Origin: Streptomyces physcomitrii
GTDB taxonomy: Bacteria; Actinomycetota; Actinomycetes; Streptomycetales; Streptomycetaceae
Direction: 5' to 3'
NCBI RefSeq assembly: GCF_012273655.1
Contig: NZ_JAAWWP010000027.1
Location: 1 to 64,000, forward strand
Length of the DNA stretch: 64,000 nucleotides
The position numbers were made by a program, and so were the translations under genes. Position 1 is the first letter of the stretch. The number at the start of each line of letters is the position of its first letter. Shown one piece after another: positions 1-7,957 of this stretch. A model generated the notes under the pieces. That model saw only the letters and a list, made by a program, of their open reading frames with translations, searched no databases and had not been told where the DNA came from.

Positions 1-416
1 CGGAGAAGAAGGGCGAGAAGGCCGAGGGCAAGGCGAAGGCCGACCGCAAGGACAAGCCCGCCGCCAACCGCTCCTCGGACCGCAAGCCCACCTACGCGAA
101 CAACCTCGACGGCTGGATCCGCGAATCCCTCGCCATCATGAAGGACAAGGGCATCCCCGGCTCCTACGAAGGCCTGCACCGCAACATCATCCGCGAGTCC
201 GCGGGCGACCCCAAGGCCATCAACGACTGGGACATCAACGCCATCAACGGCGTCCCCTCCAAGGGACTCCTCCAGGTGATCCCCCCGACCTTCGACGCCT
301 ACCACGTCAAGGGCACCCCCAAGGACATCTACGACCCCGTCGCCAACATCACCGCCGCCGCCAACTACGCCGCCGACAAGTACGGCTCCATGGACAACGT
401 CGACAGCGCGTACTGA
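1..416 (+). CDS. Transglycosylase SLT-domain protein, 3' end only
   Basis: The reading frame is open from the left edge, so the start and any signal peptide lie outside the window. The visible part begins with a Lys/Glu/Ala-rich linker (EKKGEKAEGKAKADRK) and then a lysozyme-like SLT fold: the catalytic-Glu region IIRESAGDP, the motif KGLLQVIPPTFDAY, and NITAAANYAADKYGS near the end. Such proteins cleave the glycan strands of peptidoglycan outside the membrane; in Streptomyces they are secreted and often have charged linkers. A strong hairpin follows the stop. Family assignment is firm; substrate and N-terminal domains cannot be seen. Confidence 0.85.
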   Translation, partial: EKKGEKAEGKAKADRKDKPAANRSSDRKPTYANNLDGWIRESLAIMKDKGIPGSYEGLHRNIIRESAGDPKAINDWDINAINGVPSKGLLQVIPPTFDAYHVKGTPKDIYDPVANITAAANYAADKYGSMDNVDSAY

Positions 417-469
417 CGGCCCCCTCGCGGCCCACCGGCACACCCCCCGCCGGTGACCGGGCGACACCC

Positions 470-506
470 GCCGAAGGCCGGCACCCACCAGGTGCCGGCC
501 TTCGGC
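470..506 (+). terminator. Intrinsic terminator-like hairpin
   Basis: A perfect 16-bp inverted repeat (GCCGAAGGCCGGCACC and its complement) with a 5-nt loop lies about 50 bp after the stop of the transglycosylase gene. There is no U-tract, as is usual in Streptomyces. It sits between convergent genes and may end transcripts from both sides. Confidence 0.75.
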
Positions 507-646
507 CGTGCCCACCGCCGGGCCCGCTCAGTGCGGCCCGGCCGCCTCCGTACCGCAGGGTCCGCCCCCGGCACTCCCGGCGAGGGAGAGGTCCCGGCCG
601 TCCAGGCTCAGCGGCCGGTGGAAGCGGGCGGCGGCCGGGGCGGACG

Positions 647-3097
647 TCACAGCCCCGGGCCGCTGTCCGGCAGTACCTGCTCCGCCCAGATGATCTTCCC
701 GCCGGCCGAGTAGCGGGTGCCCCAGCGGCGGGCCAGCTGGGCGATCATGAACAGCCCCCGGCCGCCCTCGTCGGTGGTACGGGCGTGCCGCAGCCGGGGC
801 GAGGTGCTGGTGCCGTCGGTGACCTCGCAGGTCAGCACCGACTGCCGGATGAGCCGCAGCCGGATCGGCTCGCCCGCGTACCGGATGGCGTTGGTCACCA
901 GTTCGCTCACGATCAGCTCGGTGGTGAAGGCCATCTCCTGGAGCCCCCACTGCTCAAGCACCTCGGCGGCCAGCGCCCGCGCCCGCGCCACCTCCGCGGG
1001 GTCGGCGCGCAGCTCCCAGGTGGCCATCTGCTCCTCGCTCAGCCCGTGCGGGCGGGCCAGCAGCAGGGCGACATCGTCGGTACGGGCCTGGATCCCCATC
1101 CCCGCGAGGACGTCGTCGGCGGCGTCCTGGAGGTCGGTCCTGGCCCCGGCGAGCGCGGTCCGCAGCCGGGCGGTCGCCTCGTCCAGGTCGGTGTCGGCGG
1201 CGCGCAGCAGCCCGTCCGTGTAGAGGACCAGGGTGGCGCCCTCGGGCAGGGCGAACTCCACAGCCTCGAAGGGCAGCGCGCCGACGCCGAGCGGGGGCCC
1301 GGCGGGCAGTTCGGGGAAGGTGACGGTGCCCTCCGGCGAGAGCAGCGCGGGCGGTACGTGACCGGCCCGGGCGACGGTGCACAGACGGGTCGCCGGGTCG
1401 TGCACCACGTACAGGCAGCGGGCGCCGACCGCGGCGGTGGCCGCGCCCTCGACCTCCGGTTCCCCGGACTGCTCGTCGGCGACCCTGAGCACCAGGTCGT
1501 CCAGGTGGGCGAGAAGCTCGTCCGGCGGCAGGTCCATGTCGGCGAGGGAGTGCACCGCCGTGCGCAGCCGCCCCATGGCCGCGACGGCGTGGATGCCGTG
1601 GCCGACCACATCGCCGACGACCAGGGCGACGCGCGCGCCGGAGAGCCTGATCACGTCGAACCAGTCGCCGCCGACGCCCTCGTGCGCGGTGGCCGGCACA
1701 TAGCGGTGGGCGATCTCCACCGAGGGCGGCACCGAGAGGATCTGCGGGAGCAGGCTGCGCTGGAGGGCCAGGGCGGTGCGGTGCTCGCGGGTGTAGCGGC
1801 GGGCGTTGTCCAGGCAGACCGCGGCGCGGGAGACGAAGTCCTCGGCCATCGACAGATCGTCGGGCTCGAAGGGGTCGCGGCGGTCGGAGCGGCAGAAGGT
1901 GGCGAGTCCGAGCACCTTGCCGCGGGCCCGCAGCGGCACCGCGAGCAGCGAGCGCACCGGATAGGTCAGCTGGACCGCGCTGCGCTGGGGATCGTGGCCG
2001 AGCCAGGAGAAGTCGCTGTCCGGGCCGGGCACCCGGAGCGTCCGGCCCTCGTGCATCGCCCGGCTCATCGGGGAGTCCACCGGGTAGTACGGGGCCGTGC
2101 CCAGCTCGGTGACGATGTCGGCGTTGCCGGGCCGCACGCTGAGGTGGGCGATCCGGCGCAGCTTGCCGCCGGAGTCCGGACCGGGTGTGCCGGCCGGTTC
2201 CTCGCTGCGCAGCACCGGTTCCAGGAGATCCACCACCGCGAAGTCGGCCATCCGGGGGACCGCGACCTCGGTCAGTTCCTCCGCGGTGCGCTGCAGGTCC
2301 AGGGTGGTGCCGATCCGGCTGCCGGACTCCATGAGCAGGTCCACGCGCTGCCGGGTCCGCCAGCGCTCGGTGATGTCGACGGCGGTGTAGCAGACACCGA
2401 GCACCCGCCCCTCGGTGTCGTCGAGCCGCAGGCAGGAGGTGGAGAAGGCGTGCTCGCGGTGCGGGTCGGCGGGGACGTAGCCGCGGTACTCGAATTCGCC
2501 CACCGGCTCCCCGGTCCGCAGCACCTCCCGCAGCCGCCCTTGGAGCACCCCGGGGTCGAGGTCCGGCAGTACCTCGGCCATGGTGCGGCCGAGGCGCCGC
2601 GCGCAGTCGGCCCCGGACATCGCGTCGAGGGCCGCATTGGTCCAGACGTAGCGCAGCCCGGGGTCGAGCACGCCGATGCCGAAGGGCGCGTTGCGCAGGA
2701 AGCGCTCCACCACCGAGTGGCTGGTGCTCCACCAGGGGTTGCGGGCCATGTCCACCGCGGAGAGGTGCCAGTGGCGTCCGCCGTCCGCCGTCAGCGCGGT
2801 GGCCTGCACCCCGAGGACGAGCGTGCGGCCGTCCCGGTGCCGGGCGCGGAGCACCCCGGTGGGCTCGGGGACCGGGTGCCGCGCGTTCAGGGCGGTACGC
2901 AGGGCGCCGCCGTTCTCGCCCTCGGCGAGGAGTTCCGCGACCGGCCGCCCGAGGACGTCCCGCGCGCGCAGGCCGAGCAGTCGGGCCGCCGCCTCGGACC
3001 AGCCCGTCAGCACTCCGCTGTCGTCGCAGACGGCGGTGGCTGTTCTGGGCAGATCGAAGGGGGCGGCCGGCTCTCCGCCGCCCTTGAGGCCGGGCAT
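647..3097 (-). CDS. PAS/GAF SpoIIE-type protein phosphatase with C-terminal ATPase domain
   Basis: The predicted protein has 816 aa. Domains in order: a PAS domain (about 15-110), a second PAS (about 125-250, ERFLRNAPFGIGVLD), GAF (about 265-440), a PP2C/SpoIIE phosphatase (about 450-670; GGDWFDVI and VGDVVGHG carry metal-binding aspartates), and an RsbW-like HATPase (about 690-810; SELVTNAIRY and EGGRGLFMI are its N and G boxes). Known relatives act in partner-switching control of sigma factors by dephosphorylating anti-anti-sigma proteins. The frame stays open further upstream, but ATG at 3097 has AAAGGG seven bases before it and begins just before the first PAS, so I chose it. The specific input signal is unknown. 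Confidence 0.88.
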   Translation of the reverse strand: MPGLKGGGEPAAPFDLPRTATAVCDDSGVLTGWSEAAARLLGLRARDVLGRPVAELLAEGENGGALRTALNARHPVPEPTGVLRARHRDGRTLVLGVQATALTADGGRHWHLSAVDMARNPWWSTSHSVVERFLRNAPFGIGVLDPGLRYVWTNAALDAMSGADCARRLGRTMAEVLPDLDPGVLQGRLREVLRTGEPVGEFEYRGYVPADPHREHAFSTSCLRLDDTEGRVLGVCYTAVDITERWRTRQRVDLLMESGSRIGTTLDLQRTAEELTEVAVPRMADFAVVDLLEPVLRSEEPAGTPGPDSGGKLRRIAHLSVRPGNADIVTELGTAPYYPVDSPMSRAMHEGRTLRVPGPDSDFSWLGHDPQRSAVQLTYPVRSLLAVPLRARGKVLGLATFCRSDRRDPFEPDDLSMAEDFVSRAAVCLDNARRYTREHRTALALQRSLLPQILSVPPSVEIAHRYVPATAHEGVGGDWFDVIRLSGARVALVVGDVVGHGIHAVAAMGRLRTAVHSLADMDLPPDELLAHLDDLVLRVADEQSGEPEVEGAATAAVGARCLYVVHDPATRLCTVARAGHVPPALLSPEGTVTFPELPAGPPLGVGALPFEAVEFALPEGATLVLYTDGLLRAADTDLDEATARLRTALAGARTDLQDAADDVLAGMGIQARTDDVALLLARPHGLSEEQMATWELRADPAEVARARALAAEVLEQWGLQEMAFTTELIVSELVTNAIRYAGEPIRLRLIRQSVLTCEVTDGTSTSPRLRHARTTDEGGRGLFMIAQLARRWGTRYSAGGKIIWAEQVLPDSGPGL

Positions 3098-3272
3098 GGG
3101 CAACCCTTTCGGAGGCAGATGCCCCAATTCTCCGGCCTGCCCGGCCTCGCTGCCACCTCCGGCCGGTCCCCCGGCCCGACCACCGCTTCCCCGCCCCTCG
3201 AAGGCGCCGCTCTCACGGTGCGTACCCGCCGCGTACTCTCTGCGACCGCTCTCCGGGGGCAGGCGGCCGAGC

Positions 3273-3326
3273 GGATCAGACAGGTCAGGCGGATCAGACG
3301 GGTCAGGCAGGTCAGGCGGATCAGGC
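3273..3326. repeat. Six-unit 9-bp tandem repeat
   Basis: Six consecutive 9-bp units of the pattern GG(A/T)CAG-C (GGATCAGAC, AGGTCAGGC, GGATCAGAC, GGGTCAGGC, AGGTCAGGC, GGATCAGGC) run up to and over the stop codon of the hydroxyacid dehydrogenase gene. They lie upstream of the phosphatase gene on the same strand. The array could expand or contract by slippage; a binding role is possible but unproven. Confidence 0.8.
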
Positions 3327-4433
3327 CGAGATGCGGGCCTCCTCGGGGGTGACCGCGTGGGCGAAGGGGCGGCCGTCGACGTAGCGGGCCAGTTCGTCGG
3401 CGGCAGCGGCGGCCATCCGGTGCAGCTCGGTGCCGAGGGAGCCGGCCACATGCGGGGTGAGGACGACGTTCGGCAGGTCGTACAGCGGTGAGTCGGGCGG
3501 CAGCACCTCGGGCACGGTCACGTCGAGGACGGCTTCCAGGCGCCCCGAGACCAGTTCCTCGGTCAGCGCCTCCTGGTCGACGAGCGAGCCGCGGGAGGTG
3601 TTGACGAGGGTGGCACCGGTCGGCATCAGGGCGAGGCGCCGGCGGTCGAGGAGGTGCCGGGTCTCGGGGAGTTCGGGCGCGTGCACGCTCACCACGTCGC
3701 TCGCGGCGCAGAGTTCGTCGAGACCGGCGGAGCGGGCGCCGAGCCGGGCGGCCTCCTCCGCGCCCACGTACGGATCGTGCAGCAGCAGTTCGAGGTCGTG
3801 GGCGCGCAGCAGTTCCAGGACCCGGCGGCCGATCCGGGAGGCGCCGACGACACCGACCGTACGGCGGTAGTTGCCCGCGCGGCCGTAGGCGGCCTGCCAG
3901 TCGTGGGCGGCCCGGCGGCCGCGGTAGTCCTCGCGCAGCCGCAGGATCTGCTTGTTGGCGAGCAGCACCGCGGCGACCGTGTACTCCGCGACCGGCAGGG
4001 CGTTCGCCCAGGCCGCGGAGGTGACATCGATGCCGCGCTGCCAGCAGGCCTCGGTGATGTGGTGCTTGACCGAACCGGCCGCGTGGATCACCGCGCGCAG
4101 CCGGGGCGCGCGGGCGAGCACCTCCTCGTCCAGCGGCGGGCAGCCCCAGCAGCTGACGATGACCTCGGTCTCGCGCAGCGCCTCGACGGCCCGCGGGGTG
4201 TGGAAGTCGTCGGCGACGAAGCCCGGGTCGAGGTCGGCGAGGCTGGTCAGCCTGCGCATGGTGTCCGGGTCGATGAGCCGTCCTGCGAGGTCGGCGTGCA
4301 TGGCGAGCAGGGCCCGCGGGCGCCGTCGGCCGCCGGGCGCCGCGGCGGGCGCGGGCAGCGGGAGGGGGCTGTGCACGGAGGTCTCCCGTGGAGGATGGGG
4401 GTGGGCCGCGGAGGTCTCGCGGGTGCCGGTCAC
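3321..4433 (-). CDS. D-2-hydroxyacid dehydrogenase, NAD-binding
   Basis: The 370-aa product belongs to the D-isomer specific 2-hydroxyacid dehydrogenase family. The nucleotide-binding loop VGVVGASRIGRRVLELL, the catalytic-Arg motif NTSRGSLVD, and the C-terminal TPHVAGSLG carrying the catalytic His are all visible. The GTG start overlaps the stop of the upstream permease gene (GTGA) and has GGGGAG seven bases before it, which fixes the start and implies translational coupling. The first 45 or so residues are Pro/Ala-rich and lie before the conserved region. Its place in a sugar transporter operon suggests oxidation or reduction of an imported sugar-acid derivative. The substrate is not deducible. 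Confidence 0.85.
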   Translation of the reverse strand: MTGTRETSAAHPHPPRETSVHSPLPLPAPAAAPGGRRRPRALLAMHADLAGRLIDPDTMRRLTSLADLDPGFVADDFHTPRAVEALRETEVIVSCWGCPPLDEEVLARAPRLRAVIHAAGSVKHHITEACWQRGIDVTSAAWANALPVAEYTVAAVLLANKQILRLREDYRGRRAAHDWQAAYGRAGNYRRTVGVVGASRIGRRVLELLRAHDLELLLHDPYVGAEEAARLGARSAGLDELCAASDVVSVHAPELPETRHLLDRRRLALMPTGATLVNTSRGSLVDQEALTEELVSGRLEAVLDVTVPEVLPPDSPLYDLPNVVLTPHVAGSLGTELHRMAAAAADELARYVDGRPFAHAVTPEEARISA

Positions 4434-5341
4434 TTGACGCTCCCCGCGGTCAGCCCGGCCTTCCAGAACCGCTGGAGGGCGAGGAAGGCGACGACGAGCG
4501 GGACGACGGCGAGCAGCGAACCGGTCACGACCAGCGGGTAGTACTCGGGGAAGGAGCGGGTCTGGGTGTTCCACGAGTAGAGCCCGAGGCTGACCGGGAA
4601 GAGCTTGGTGTCGGAGAGCATCACCAGCGGCAGGAAGAAGTTGTTCCAGATCGCGGTGAACTGGAACAGGAAGACGGTCACGAAGCCGGGCATCACCATC
4701 CGCAGCCCGATCGACCAGAAGGTGCGCAGCTCCGAGGCGCCGTCCATGCGCGCGGCCTCCAGGACCTCGCCGGGTACGTAGCCCGCGCAGAAGACCCGGG
4801 CCAGGTAGACGCCGAAGGGGTTCACCAGGGAGGGCACCAGGACCGCCCAGTAGGTGTTGACCACGTCCAGCTCGGAGGCGAGCAGGTACATCGGCAGGGC
4901 GAGGGCCGTGGTGGGAACGAGGACCCCGAGCAGGACGAGGCCGAAGAGCTTCTCCTTGCCGGGGAAGTCGTAGACGTGGAAGGCGTATCCGGCGGCCACG
5001 CAGACCAGGGCGCACAGCAGGGCGCCGAACCCGGCGTAGAGCAGGGAGTTGAGGTACCAGCGGAAGTAGACGCCGTCGCCGGTCTCGGCGAGTCCCGCCA
5101 GGTTGTCGCCGAGGTTCCAGCGGGCGGGGGTCAGGGTGCGGCCGCCGAGCAGGTCCCCGGTGTTCTTCGCGGCGGCGGTCAGCAGCCAGAGCAGCGGGAA
5201 GAGGGTGTAGACGGTGGCGAGCACCAGGGCGCCGTTGACCGCGGTCTTCGACAGCGACCAGGGGCGGCGCCCGGGGGCCGGGGCGGGCGGCGGCAGCGGG
5301 CGGCTGCGGCGGCTCGACCGCACGGGGGCGGTGGTGCTCAT
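4430..5341 (-). CDS. Carbohydrate ABC transporter permease (MalG type)
   Basis: The 303-aa inner-membrane permease has a Pro/Arg-rich cytosolic N-terminus, six predicted helices starting at NGALVLATVYTLFPLLWLL, and the EAA loop EAARMDGASELRTFWSIGL that docks to the ATPase. It ends with a helix typical of CUT1 permeases (SLLAVVPLVVAFLALQRF). The start overlaps the preceding permease stop (ATGA) and its stop overlaps the dehydrogenase start (GTGA), so the genes are coupled. No ATPase gene is in the cluster; Streptomyces CUT1 systems commonly share the MsiK ATPase encoded elsewhere. Confidence 0.92.
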   Translation of the reverse strand: MSTTAPVRSSRRSRPLPPPAPAPGRRPWSLSKTAVNGALVLATVYTLFPLLWLLTAAAKNTGDLLGGRTLTPARWNLGDNLAGLAETGDGVYFRWYLNSLLYAGFGALLCALVCVAAGYAFHVYDFPGKEKLFGLVLLGVLVPTTALALPMYLLASELDVVNTYWAVLVPSLVNPFGVYLARVFCAGYVPGEVLEAARMDGASELRTFWSIGLRMVMPGFVTVFLFQFTAIWNNFFLPLVMLSDTKLFPVSLGLYSWNTQTRSFPEYYPLVVTGSLLAVVPLVVAFLALQRFWKAGLTAGSVK

Positions 5342-6267
5342 GTCCGGGCCTCCTTCGCCTTGGCGGAGCGGCCGCCGAGGCGGGTGACGGCGAAGGAGAG
5401 CACGGCGGCGGTGAGCGCGAGCAGCACGGAGGCCGCGGCGGCCAGACCGTAGTCGTTGCGCTCGAAGGCGGCGGTGTAGGCGTACATATTGGGCGTCCAG
5501 GTGGTGACGACGCCGGGGGCCGCGTCGTGCAGGATCATCGGCTCGGTGAAGAGCTGGAGGGAGCCGATCACGGTGAAGAGCCCGACCATGGTCAGGGAGG
5601 CGCGGATCAGCGGGACCTTGATGCTGAGGGCGGTCCGCAGCGGTCCGGCGCCGTCGACCACGGCGGCCTCCAGGACCTCGCGCGGGATCGCCTGGAGCGC
5701 GGCGAAGAAGATGATGAGGTTGTAGCCGGTCCACTCCCAGAGCGCGATGTTGACGACGGCGGGCACCGGCTGGCCGAGCAGGTCGATCCGGTACCCGGCC
5801 GAGTCCAGCGCGCCGATCACCGGGCTGACGCCCGGGGTGTAGAGGTACATCCAGATCAGCGCGGCGATGATGCCGGGCACCGCGTGCGGCAGGAAGAGCG
5901 CGAGCTGGAAGAAGCGCCGGGCCCTGGCGAGCGTCGAGTCCAGGAGCAGCGCGAGGACCAGGGAGAGGCCGATCATCAGCGGGATGTAGAGCACGCAGTA
6001 CTGGGCGAGGGTGAGAAAGCCGTCCCGGAAGGCCTCGTCCGCCAGGGCCCGCCGGTAGTTCCCGAGGCCGGTGAACGCCTTCTCCACGCCGCCGAAGCCG
6101 AGCCCGGAGCGCTGCTCGCGGTAGAGGCTGAGGTGGATCGCGTAGCCGATCGGCACCAGGGTGCAGGCGGTGAACAGGAGGAAGAAGGGGGCCAGGAGCA
6201 GCAGCGGCGCCCCGAGGGGGCCGCGGCGGCGCCGGGGGGCCGGACCCTCGGTGAGGGGGGCGGCCAT
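5338..6267 (-). CDS. Carbohydrate ABC transporter permease (MalF type)
   Basis: The 309-aa protein starts with a short basic segment, then LLLLAPFFLLFTACTLVPIGYAI as the first helix. It has six helices overall and the EAA motif EAAVVDGAGPLRTALSIKV. It pairs with the MalG-type permease encoded next to form the CUT1 membrane channel. The ATG shares one base with the TGA of the binding-protein gene (TGATG), which fixes the start. Regulation is probably from the promoter before the binding-protein gene. Confidence 0.92.
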   Translation of the reverse strand: MAAPLTEGPAPRRRRGPLGAPLLLLAPFFLLFTACTLVPIGYAIHLSLYREQRSGLGFGGVEKAFTGLGNYRRALADEAFRDGFLTLAQYCVLYIPLMIGLSLVLALLLDSTLARARRFFQLALFLPHAVPGIIAALIWMYLYTPGVSPVIGALDSAGYRIDLLGQPVPAVVNIALWEWTGYNLIIFFAALQAIPREVLEAAVVDGAGPLRTALSIKVPLIRASLTMVGLFTVIGSLQLFTEPMILHDAAPGVVTTWTPNMYAYTAAFERNDYGLAAAASVLLALTAAVLSFAVTRLGGRSAKAKEART

Positions 6268-7607
6268 CAGCGGCTCACCTCGATGCCGCGGTTCCTCAGT
6301 TCCCTCTCGGTGTCCCGCTGGGCGCGCCGCACGCTCGCGAAGAGGTCGCCGCCGCTCTTGAGCTCGGCGAAGGAGTCCTTCAGGGAGTTGTTGGTGACGC
6401 CCATGACCGGGCCCCAGGTCCACCGCTCGTTGATGGACACGGCGCCCTTGCGGTGGAGGGCGTAGACGTCCTGCCCGCCGAGGAAGCCGGTCTTGAAGGC
6501 CTTCTGCGCGACCGGCACCAGGGCGGGCGCCGCCGGGTACGCGGAGGAGGTGCCGGTGGCGATACGGGCCTTGAACCCGGCCGCGGTGGTGGTCGCCCAC
6601 CTGGCGAACTCCACGGCGGCCTCGGCGTGTTCGCTGTCCTTGGCGACGGCGAAGGTGGTGCCGCCGACCATGCCGCTGGCGGGCTTGCCGTCCCAGCTGG
6701 GCAGCGGGGCGGCCCGCCACTTGCCGGACTGGTCGGGGACGGTCTCGCCGAGGACACCGGCGCCCCAGCTCGCGCCGAGGTAGCCGACGGTCTGGCCCTT
6801 CTGCAGCGAGGCGGTCCACTGCTGGGAGAAGGAGGGGGTGACCCGGATCAGGTCGTCGGAGATGAGCCGCTGCCAGAAGTCGGCGGTCCTGCGGGTGGCG
6901 CTCTGCTGGAAGTCGACCTTCCAGGAGTCCTTCCCGGTCTCGAACCACCGGGCGCCCGCCTGCCAGGCCATCGCCTCGAAGGCGCTCGCGTCGTCCGGGA
7001 AGAAGGTGGCGATACGGGCCTCGGGGTCGGCCTTCTTGATCTTCTCGGCGTCCGCGCGGAACTCCTCCCAGGTCTTCGGCGGGCTGGTGATCTTCGCCTT
7101 CTCGAAGACGTCCGCGCGGTAGTAGAAGGTCTGCGGCGCCACGTCCAGCGGCAGCGCCCACTTCTTGTCCCCGAGCGTGGTCAGCTCCACGGCCTGCGGC
7201 AGGTACTGCCCCTCGACGTCCGGGGTGACGTACTCGCTGATGTCCCGTACGGCGCCCTGGCTCACGAAGTCCGGCAGCTGCGGGTACTCGACGTTGAAGA
7301 CATCGGGGGCATTGCCCGCCTTCACCGCGTTGGAGAGCTTGGCGTAGCCGCCCGCGTTGCCGGAGGGGATCTCCTTGTAGTCGACCTTGATGTCCTTGTG
7401 GGAGGCGTTGAAGGCGTCGACGACCTCCTTGGTGCCCTTGGCCCAGCCCCAGAAGGTCAGGGTGACCGGCTTGCCGTCACCGGCGGCCGAATCCTCGGAG
7501 CCGCCGCAGGCGGAGAGCGTCAGGCACAGGGCGGCCGCCGTGGCCACGGCGGCGGTGAGCACTCCCCGGCGGGAGGCCCGAGAGGAGGAAGAAGACGCAG
7601 AGGACAC
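6267..7607 (-). CDS. Extracellular carbohydrate-binding lipoprotein (ABC transporter)
   Basis: The 446-aa protein has a Ser/Arg-rich n-region, a hydrophobic stretch and the lipobox LSAC, so it is exported and lipid-anchored. The mature part is a family 1 solute-binding protein (LTFWGWAKGTKEVVDAFN; NAPDVFNVEYPQL). GTG at 7607 is preceded by GGAG at seven bases. It is the first gene of a leftward operon with two permeases and a hydroxyacid dehydrogenase. The divergent region upstream carries palindromic sites likely bound by the DeoR/LacI-hybrid regulator of the locus. Binding proteins of this group take up oligosaccharides or uronate-containing sugars; the ligand here is unknown. Confidence 0.9.
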   Translation of the reverse strand: MSSASSSSSRASRRGVLTAAVATAAALCLTLSACGGSEDSAAGDGKPVTLTFWGWAKGTKEVVDAFNASHKDIKVDYKEIPSGNAGGYAKLSNAVKAGNAPDVFNVEYPQLPDFVSQGAVRDISEYVTPDVEGQYLPQAVELTTLGDKKWALPLDVAPQTFYYRADVFEKAKITSPPKTWEEFRADAEKIKKADPEARIATFFPDDASAFEAMAWQAGARWFETGKDSWKVDFQQSATRRTADFWQRLISDDLIRVTPSFSQQWTASLQKGQTVGYLGASWGAGVLGETVPDQSGKWRAAPLPSWDGKPASGMVGGTTFAVAKDSEHAEAAVEFARWATTTAAGFKARIATGTSSAYPAAPALVPVAQKAFKTGFLGGQDVYALHRKGAVSINERWTWGPVMGVTNNSLKDSFAELKSGGDLFASVRRAQRDTERELRNRGIEVSR

Positions 7608-7725
7608 AGCACGGCTCCAGGGGATTCACGAACGCCGGCAGTCCCTCGGCGCTCCGGAAGGCGAAGTCAGGCTTGAATTGACCGCCATCCTGAAGCTCAC
7701 ATCGATCGACGTCAAGGTTTCACGA

Positions 7726-7860
7726 TCAGATGATCTGAAATGATCAGACAACAATCCCGTCACCTCTCGCTCAGAGGCTCGTTTCCCGCTGGACAACAGC
7801 GCTTATCAGGGAGGTTGCGGGCTGCTATCGTCAGATCAACTCGATCGTTTGATCGCTTAC
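7726..7860. promoter_or_regulatory. Divergent control region with operator-like sites
   Basis: The 350-bp gap between the transporter operon and the DUF2264 gene holds a perfect 13-bp palindrome TCAGATGATCTGA (7726-7738), TGATCAGACAA (7741-7751), and ACTCGATCG running into TCGTTTGATCGCTTAC (7839-7860). The last 16 bases recur exactly at 11191-11206, before the beta-helix gene, and TCAGACAA recurs at 11163-11170. These are the best candidates for sites of the regulator encoded at 9972-11060. The rest of the gap shows no gene. Confidence 0.6.
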
Positions 7861-7957
7861 GCCGGAGTGTGCCGCCCGCTTCCCCACCCGCACCGCACCC
7901 CTCCTGACCGGCGCGGACACCGGCGGCGCCCGGACCGTCCGACAAAGGAAATGATCC

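Noticed and set aside
3097..3451. Longer N-terminus for the first SpoIIE phosphatase
   Set aside because: The upstream extension crosses the 9-bp tandem repeat and the dehydrogenase gene end; the composition is low-complexity and a good ribosome site supports the ATG at 3097.
6161..7676. Plus-strand frames opposite the ABC transporter genes
   Set aside because: They are shadow frames of well-defined binding-protein and permease genes.
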